This document shows, one piece after another, positions 58,211 to 64,000 of a stretch of 64,000 bases of DNA. Source of the DNA: Neobacillus endophyticus. GTDB taxonomy: Bacteria > Bacillota > Bacilli > Bacillales > Cytobacillaceae. Position 1 is the stretch's first letter. Each line of letters begins with the position of its first letter. Position numbers and translations under genes: made by a program. The notes below the pieces were generated by a model, which was not told the DNA's origin, searched no databases, and saw only the letters and a list, made by a program, of their open reading frames with translations. The DNA lies in the NCBI RefSeq assembly GCF_013248975.1, contig NZ_JABRWH010000001.1, positions 682,001 to 746,000 on the forward strand, written 5' to 3'.

Positions 58211-59920
58211 TTATCTAAAAATAAATCTTTGTTTATTTGTGTCTTTATCAATCTGATTTGTTTCCAAAAATGGCTTTAACGCTATTAGTAACTTGGAGAA
58301 ATTTGACTTGTCCTTAACCCCAGCCTCAACCCTTACTTGTTCTTTCTGTATTTCTTTTATATTTGACTGTTTAAGGTTTGTGAGGATGGCTTTGACTTTT
58401 TCAACTGTCATATCAAACTTTGTCATCTTTTTCTCTTTTATCACTTTCTCCTTTCCCCCTTCTTCCCTTCCTACTTTTTCAACATCCATCTGAGATTTCT
58501 GATACTGAATCCCAGGTAGTTGTTCGAGAACCATATCAATGACATCTTGATTGTTATTAAAAACATATATTCTGGCATCTCCAGTATTAGAGCGAGCGAT
58601 ACGCCTGATAGCTTGATACATCTCTCCCGCGGTGGTTGATATCCTGATTTTTTCTACAGTTTCATCCTGGAAAATAGAGATATTACCGATTGGCAGGTTT
58701 TCCATACTACTGTATAGAAAATTAGAGAGGGTATAGGATTCGTAGGAAAAATTCGGAGTCTTTAACATTATAACGGTATTATAATTACGGTAACAATTTT
58801 TTCCAATTAGGTTACCAAAATAATCTACAGTTACTGGGTATCCCCATGCTTCTTGTACTTCCTTCAACGTCTTATTAAAATATCCCTCAATTTCTTTCTC
58901 TACCTTTTCCTTCTGACTTTTCTCGGTAATGAACAGAATACCTGTAGAACCCTTCAAATCTATTTGCTCTAAGGCTTTTTCAATCAGGTTCTTATATCCT
59001 TTCAACGCCTTTTTGCTGGTATTCACATCATAATGATAAAATACTGCATTAGAATTATCGAAAACTTTCGGCTGTTTTATTACCTGGAATTTGTTTGAAA
59101 GAGCGTATCTATAGTCCTGCTCCGCATTGGCATCCAAGATGATATTGCAGTCTAACATGGCAAACTTGGGTGTCGTATCCACCGTATGAAAGGCATACTC
59201 ATAAAAATAACCGCCATTATGGAGCAACTGCTGAAACTTAAATAGTAGCTCTTTATGTTCTGCCTTTTTTATCTGGTCAGCCTTCTTAAACAATCTGTCA
59301 ATAACCTCTTTGTATTTGTCATACTTCTCCTCATTAAAATGGACAAATATCATTTCTTTGTTTTTCTGTATCTCGAAACTATATGAATAATCCCTTATTA
59401 GGTCTCTAAATAGACTGGCAAGTTCATCGGTTTCTTTCAATCCATATTGATAAAAGGTCGCCCATAATTGTCCTATTTCTCTATCCGCTACTGTAATTTG
59501 TTCTAATAAGTCTGGATACTCGTCTATTACTAAAATACTCCTGTCTGCAATTAAATCCTGATGATTCCCCTTGCAAATACTGTAGTATAGCTGGTGAGTA
59601 ATGCAGAGAACTCTTGCATTTATAGCTCCTTTTCGTGCCTTACCTGATTTGATTTCATCCTCTGCTAATCTTACAGCTACTTTAGTTCCTGCTATTTCAT
59701 TAATACGTTCCACTGTTTCATCCAGCGCCCCGTCTTTTACGAACCTTTGCACATATAAGGCTCTATCCTCTGCCTCAGCCAAAAACTGCTGTGTGGTTAG
59801 GCTCTTACCCAATCCCGCCTCGTATGAAAAAACCTTAAAAGTCGTTTTGTCCCATCTTCTTTTGTCAAAAACCTGTTGTTTTAAATCATCAAAAATGCTT
59901 GTTGATACTATATTTCCCAA
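58211..59920 (-). CDS. SF2 helicase-like ATPase, orphan
   Basis: This 569-residue protein has Walker A SYEAGLGKSLTTQQF (about residue 33), Walker B ILVIDEYPDLLEQ (about 129) and the arginine-finger motif QAIRRIARSNTGD (about 450), the layout of DEAD-like SF2 enzymes. A Lys/Glu-rich linker leads to a short C-terminal part KSNFSKLLIALKPFLETNQI. That part may be a winged helix or priming domain. It stands alone between non-coding stretches. A replication role on a plasmid or integrative element is possible. Confidence 0.75.
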   Translation of the reverse strand: MGNIVSTSIFDDLKQQVFDKRRWDKTTFKVFSYEAGLGKSLTTQQFLAEAEDRALYVQRFVKDGALDETVERINEIAGTKVAVRLAEDEIKSGKARKGAINARVLCITHQLYYSICKGNHQDLIADRSILVIDEYPDLLEQITVADREIGQLWATFYQYGLKETDELASLFRDLIRDYSYSFEIQKNKEMIFVHFNEEKYDKYKEVIDRLFKKADQIKKAEHKELLFKFQQLLHNGGYFYEYAFHTVDTTPKFAMLDCNIILDANAEQDYRYALSNKFQVIKQPKVFDNSNAVFYHYDVNTSKKALKGYKNLIEKALEQIDLKGSTGILFITEKSQKEKVEKEIEGYFNKTLKEVQEAWGYPVTVDYFGNLIGKNCYRNYNTVIMLKTPNFSYESYTLSNFLYSSMENLPIGNISIFQDETVEKIRISTTAGEMYQAIRRIARSNTGDARIYVFNNNQDVIDMVLEQLPGIQYQKSQMDVEKVGREEGGKEKVIKEKKMTKFDMTVEKVKAILTNLKQSNIKEIQKEQVRVEAGVKDKSNFSKLLIALKPFLETNQIDKDTNKQRFIFR

Positions 59921-60206
59921 TTTATACTTCCTCCTTCGTTGATTAAAATTACTTAATGTAAGAAGTATAATTTAGAAAATCAATTGAAAAAATAGCATTT
60001 GTGTCGAATAGTGTCTTACCTAATATTTTACAAATAGAAGTTACTAATCTTAAAGTTGAAATTTGGGGTATTCAGGAGATTTCGGTCTAAAATTGTTTTT
60101 CTATATTTTTTACTTATTCTGTTATCGTAAAGTTGCTATTTGTTTAAGTTTGGAAAAATACAGTAATATAGAAGACGAGGGAATGTTTTGATATGGTGGT
60201 GATGGT

Positions 60207-60365
60207 ATGAGATGGTTACACGTATTGAGATGGTTGGTATTGATAATAGTCATTGCTGTCGCTTCTCGACTGATTATCACACAAAAGAATGGGCTTGCAA
60301 TCCTATATGGTTTAGGTTGTGGAAGTGGAATTGAGATGCTATTAAAGAATGGTAAGAACAAATGA
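60207..60365 (+). CDS. Small membrane protein, 52 residues
   Basis: The product begins MRWLHVLRWLVLIIVIAVAS, one hydrophobic helix. A Gly-rich second half follows (AILYGLGCGSGIEML). The ribosome site GGTGGTGAT is weak. No family was recognised. Confidence 0.4.
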   Translation: MRWLHVLRWLVLIIVIAVASRLIITQKNGLAILYGLGCGSGIEMLLKNGKNK

Positions 60366-60587
60366 AACGATTTATCCTGTTCTAAATATCAATGCCATCG
60401 ATGATATTGGCAGTGTTTGCTATAAATGCCGAAGTAATTTGAACAAGACTTTGCACATTCTGAATTAAAGTGAAAAAATAAGCACGTTAATTCAGACTTT
60501 TTTCTGGATTAAAGTGAAAAAGAGAATCTGATATAATGTGCTCGTTTACAATAATTTCAAAAAAATTGCCCTCGATATGTAGTAAAA

Positions 60588-60830
60588 TTAATTAATTGTA
60601 ATGATAAAGCCTATCAACAATGATAAAATCCCAAGAACAAGAAAATTGCTTGCTTTTTTAGTCGTTACATTGAACACTCCAACTATTGCATCTATTAAAA
60701 TAAGAGCAATTCCTTTTAATTTCCCATTCTCTTTTACTTCTAAAGCTGTTTCACTAATTGCAAGTCTAATTAGTAATAGTCCTCCTATAAAAAAGAAAAT
60801 TCCAATTAAAATAGACACTTTATTTATCAC
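60588..60830 (-). CDS. Small membrane protein, 80 residues
   Basis: Two hydrophobic segments are seen (ILIGIFFFIGGLLLIRLAIS and FLVLGILSLLIGFIITI), with a central amphipathic part LKGIALILIDAIVGVFNVTT. GGAGGTGAGAG precedes GTG 60830. The family is unknown. Confidence 0.6.
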   Translation of the reverse strand: MINKVSILIGIFFFIGGLLLIRLAISETALEVKENGKLKGIALILIDAIVGVFNVTTKKASNFLVLGILSLLIGFIITIN

Positions 60831-61110
60831 CCTCTCACCTCCATATTACCACAATAAACCAATACCTTCCTGTCCCTCAAATAGAGTTGCAATTCAAACC
60901 CTAATTAATTGGCTCACCTTCTGGGTCAAACGGTATAGTGCATAATAAATATCAAAACAGGTCAACTAAGAGCCTATTTATTCTAAAACTGTTGCTTATT
61001 TACAGTAATGATATTATTATAACTTTATACATAGAAACTCTATATACATAAAATTACTAAGTATAAAACAATGGAACTTTTACTCATAATTGAAAATGGA
61101 GGGAGATAAT

Positions 61111-61635
61111 GTGTTTGGAAAAGATAGGATAAATTTATTGTTAATAAGTTCGTTCTTTCTTATTTTGTTTTTAGTCGGTTGTGACCCATCTTCTAATGAC
61201 AAAATGGAACTTTATAACAGTACAAAAAGTATTGACTTATCTGATGAAAATATAAAATCTATTTTTATTAATTCAACTCAAGATAAGATAACAGACGTAT
61301 TTGGAAAACCAAACTTTATTGAATGGATTAAACAGCCCAAATCAAGCTATTATATCTTTGGAGAAAATGATAAAAATTACGATGTAGATTTTCGCTTATT
61401 CAATGGAAAGGTGACGCGGTATTTTATTTCAAGCGATAAATATGCAACCAACAAGGGAATTTCAAAAGGAGATAGTAAGGATGAAGTAATTAAGGCATAT
61501 GGCAAAAACTATTACGAAAGAATTGATACAGGTTCCAATATTATAGGTTATCTTGATAAAGTAAAAAAAATCAGTATTGAATTTGGTTTGAATAACAACA
61601 AAGTAAATGGAATTATCGTGTCCGAAACTAAATGA
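61111..61635 (+). CDS. Lipoprotein of unknown function, 174 residues
   Basis: GTG 61111 has GGAGGGAG 5 bases upstream and starts a lipoprotein signal with lipobox LVGC (SSFFLILFLVGCDPSS). The mature part contains FGKPNFIEWIKQPKSSYYIF and KGDSKDEVIKAYGKNYYERI. These resemble the SmpA/BamE-like repeats seen in many Bacillus lipoproteins. An upstream TTG at 61090 is less likely. It overlaps no other gene and is followed by a broken membrane gene. Confidence 0.7.
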   Translation: MFGKDRINLLLISSFFLILFLVGCDPSSNDKMELYNSTKSIDLSDENIKSIFINSTQDKITDVFGKPNFIEWIKQPKSSYYIFGENDKNYDVDFRLFNGKVTRYFISSDKYATNKGISKGDSKDEVIKAYGKNYYERIDTGSNIIGYLDKVKKISIEFGLNNNKVNGIIVSETK

Positions 61636-61751
61636 ACAGCATCAAAAGAGGAACACTTGGAAGTCCAAGAGTTTTGTGTTTTAAAAATACTGTTAATTTG
61701 CTCACCAAAAATAATTTATATGAAATTAAAAAGGATAAAGGTTGGGGAAAG

Positions 61752-62344
61752 ATGGAGCCGAAAAATGTGTTACGCCTATCATGTTTAAGTAGTTTATTAG
61801 CCATTCTATATTGTTTCTTTCAATGGAAAATTATCGACTTAGTAACGGGATTTTTTATTTTACCCGTTTTGCTAATGGTGTTTGGTTTTTTCATCATTAT
61901 GACGGTATATGCGTTTATATCTTTAATTAAAAAAGGGACTGGAAACCCCTTATACTCCAAGTAATTACCATCATATTGTTATTCACCACACCATTTAATC
62001 AAATAGTATTGGATATGGATTTCAAAATGAACAAATCCGAAAGAGAAAAAGTGGCTAAGATGGTTGAGCAAGGAGCACTTAATCCAAATGTTAAAGACAG
62101 TCCTTGGCTCATTCATTTGCCTAAACAATATCAGGGGCTATCTGTTGGTGGCGGTGATATAATTATTGAAAAAACAGGTAATGGATATAGTATCCTTTTC
62201 TTTACCTATCGAGGAATATTAGATAATTTTTCTGGCTTCGTATATACACCAAATGACCAAAACCCTTCTACAAAAGCGTTTGATGGAGATTTCAAAGAAA
62301 TAGAGAAGATGGACAAAAATTGGTATTTTGTTAGTTCAAGCTAA
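61752..62344 (+). pseudogene. Frameshifted membrane protein of unknown function
   Basis: ATG 61752 (AAGGTTGGGGAAAG upstream) starts a protein with membrane segments LLAILYCFFQWKIIDLV and LLMVFGFFIIMTVYAFISLI. The frame ends at NPLYSK. In the next frame the protein continues as PLILQVITIILLFTTPFNQI and DLDFKM-like sequence, then WLIHLPKQYQGLSVGGGDII and ILFFTYRGILDNFSGFVY. A one-base change at the CCCC run near 61947 explains the break. About 197 residues would result if intact. Confidence 0.7.
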
Positions 62345-62357
62345 AATAAATGTTCAA

Positions 62358-62386
62358 ACGACAGCGAAAACGCTGTCGTCTTTTAA
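62358..62386 (+). terminator. Intrinsic terminator
   Basis: ACGACAGCG (62358-62366) pairs with CGCTGTCGT (62371-62379), then CTTTTAAG. An outer GTTCAAA/TTTGAAC pairing extends it. It lies between the broken membrane gene and hsdR. Confidence 0.85.
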
Positions 62387-62483
62387 GTTAATTTGAACAC
62401 TATTTGTAGTGTTTTTTGTGGTGCTAAATTGCATTTTGAACTTCATACACTTAACACGTTTGTGCGCCAACAGTAGTCACTTT

Positions 62484-64000
62484 TTAATCAAAATAAGGTC
62501 GATTATTCAAACCTTCATAGACTTCATCGAGCATGAATTCCATAATGGTATTCTTGAAGTTCGAGTCTTCAAGGATTTTCATAAAGAACTTCTCATTTTG
62601 ACTCATGCGTTGTATGACAATATCTAAAAAGGCAGTTTCATAGGAGTATTTAAAATTGCCTTTAGAGTTATTTTTAGCCTTTTGAGCTAAGTCATCATTG
62701 TTGATGATGTCTTCCTTTATCTGGTCATAGGAAAGAATATCTGTTGAGGTGAATTCCGTTCCAAACTTATCATTCAATCTGTCGATGATAGAAGATAGCT
62801 TTTCCTTTTCTTCTTCCTTCCCAGTTCCTTTTCCATGTGTGGTCGGCTTTAGTTCAGACTCACCCTGTATGGCAAGTGAAATACTTCCTGCAAATACTTT
62901 CTCATTTCGATAATATTGAAGAGCAATATCATCCGCCAAGTAGACAGCATCACTTCCCATTTTAGGAAGTTTTTTAAGAAGATAATTCAAATAGACATAT
63001 AGCTTATGCATTTCCACATCCGCAAATGGCCCAATTTGTAAGATAAACGAATACGTGCGGATAAACTTAGTCGAAGCACCTTTAAAGTCATCTTGTTGCT
63101 CTTTTAGTAGCTTCTTATATCGTTCCACCCCTTTATCCAGGATAGAATTAAGTTTTTCCTGGATTTTGGTTGTCTTTTTCTTTTCACTGAACTCCAATTG
63201 GCAGACTTCGTTTATTTCTTCCTCCGTATAAACCTGACAGGCATCCAGTTCCCGTTGCAAATCATACAGAAGATTGGGGTCAGTTGTGCTTTCAAGACCT
63301 GTTACTTCATAATAAGGCTGAAAGGCTTTTTGAATATCCTCAGCCTCGTTCAAGAAGTCCAATACAAATGTATCATTCTTCCCTTTACACGTTCTATTTA
63401 GACGTGATAAGGTTTGTACCGCCTTAATCCCATCTAATTTTTTATCAACATACATCGTATGAAGCAATGGTTCATCGAATCCCGTTTGATATTTCTCAGC
63501 AACCAGCAAAACTTTATATTCATCAGAATGAAATTTTTCTGGTAATTCCTTTTCACCAAATCCGTTCATTTCTGGTTCTTTATAGGGAACTCCATTATCC
63601 TCAACTGTACCTGAAAAAGCCACCACAGCTTTTAGGTCGTCATATCCCTTTTTATTGATATATTTATCGAATGCCTGTTTATATTTTACAGCATGAAGAC
63701 GACTGCCAGTAACGACCATTGCTTTCGCCCTACTGCCAATTTTATGGCGTGTCACCTGACGGAAATGTTCAATCATGATTTCTGTCTTTTGAGCGATATT
63801 ATGAGGATGCAACGCTACATATTTAGCGATTTCCTTCGATGCTTTTTTACTGGATACTTCTGGGTCATCCTCTATCTTCTTAGCAATTTGGTAAAAGGTT
63901 TTATAGGTTAAATAGTTCTTAAGTACATCTAAAATAAAGCCTTCCTCTATAGCTTGTCGCATCGTGTATACATGAAATGCATGAGGTTTCCCATCTTCTC
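62484..64000 (-). CDS. hsdR: Type I restriction endonuclease subunit R, C-terminal part (runs off the window)
   Basis: The frame is open to the right edge of the window, with EDGKPHAFHVYTMRQAIEEG as the first visible residues, so the N-terminal nuclease and first helicase domain lie outside. What is seen is the second RecA-like domain: AMVVTGSRLHAVKYKQAFDK, LLVAEKYQTGFDEPLLHTMY and the arginine motif AVQTLSRLNRTCKGKNDTFV. The C-terminal HsdM/S-binding helical region follows. HsdR translocates DNA and cuts at unmodified targets. The hsdM and hsdS genes should be beyond the edge. Confidence 0.92.
   Translation of the reverse strand, partial: EDGKPHAFHVYTMRQAIEEGFILDVLKNYLTYKTFYQIAKKIEDDPEVSSKKASKEIAKYVALHPHNIAQKTEIMIEHFRQVTRHKIGSRAKAMVVTGSRLHAVKYKQAFDKYINKKGYDDLKAVVAFSGTVEDNGVPYKEPEMNGFGEKELPEKFHSDEYKVLLVAEKYQTGFDEPLLHTMYVDKKLDGIKAVQTLSRLNRTCKGKNDTFVLDFLNEAEDIQKAFQPYYEVTGLESTTDPNLLYDLQRELDACQVYTEEEINEVCQLEFSEKKKTTKIQEKLNSILDKGVERYKKLLKEQQDDFKGASTKFIRTYSFILQIGPFADVEMHKLYVYLNYLLKKLPKMGSDAVYLADDIALQYYRNEKVFAGSISLAIQGESELKPTTHGKGTGKEEEKEKLSSIIDRLNDKFGTEFTSTDILSYDQIKEDIINNDDLAQKAKNNSKGNFKYSYETAFLDIVIQRMSQNEKFFMKILEDSNFKNTIMEFMLDEVYEGLNNRPYFD

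Overview
The window looks like chromosome of an endospore-forming, low-GC Gram-positive bacterium of the Bacillaceae (Bacillus/Neobacillus-like). The support is GerPA/GerPF-type spore germination proteins, a Geobacillus/Bacillus-style mtlA-mtlR-mtlF-mtlD operon, the yokU-kamA lysine cluster, strong AGGAGG-type ribosome sites with frequent TTG/GTG starts, and lipoboxes of Firmicute type. The species cannot be named from the sequence alone.

Positions 1-34.7 kb are mostly orderly chromosomal genes. They comprise: an ABC-2 exporter pair and a secreted Thr/Ser/Gly-repeat protein (0-3 kb); a sulfate/thiosulfate ABC importer (sbp-cysT-cysW-cysA) behind an Rrf2-type regulator and a YezD protein, with a structured leader in between (3-7.8 kb); a slipin, HU and a LysP-type permease (8-11.4 kb); a ten-gene minus-strand operon (11.5-22.1 kb); the mannitol PTS operon (22.8-28.2 kb); a CMD-family protein, a TetR regulator and an aldo/keto reductase (28.7-31.3 kb); and a truncated TSUP permease, three GerPA/PF-like genes and lgt (31.7-34.7 kb). 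The ten-gene operon can be read as one route from lysine to succinate: 2,3-aminomutase, acetyltransferase, aminotransferase, CoA-transferase, thiolase, a putative M81 deacylase, GABA aminotransferase and succinate-semialdehyde dehydrogenase.

From about 35 kb the character changes to accessory DNA. Remnants of an MFS transporter and a LysR regulator precede a roughly 1 kb pyrimidine-rich stretch. That stretch carries six copies of a GGGTTCGTAAGAACCC-type palindrome and is followed by three DnaA-box-like 9-mers spaced exactly 11 bp apart. A Tn7-like transposon core follows (tnsA, tnsB, tnsC, tniQ/tnsD, minus strand, 39.1-45.5 kb). It has a tyrosine recombinase immediately upstream of tnsA and a palindromic site in front of that recombinase. 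TnsA appears to have Thr where the catalytic Asp is expected.

From 46.5 to 62.4 kb there are many small secreted, lipoprotein, membrane and hypothetical genes, several broken by frameshifts or stops, together with mobile-element debris, a HAD phosphatase and an orphan SF2-type ATPase. The window ends inside hsdR of a type I restriction system.

All family calls come from reading the translations by eye. No search or structure prediction was run.
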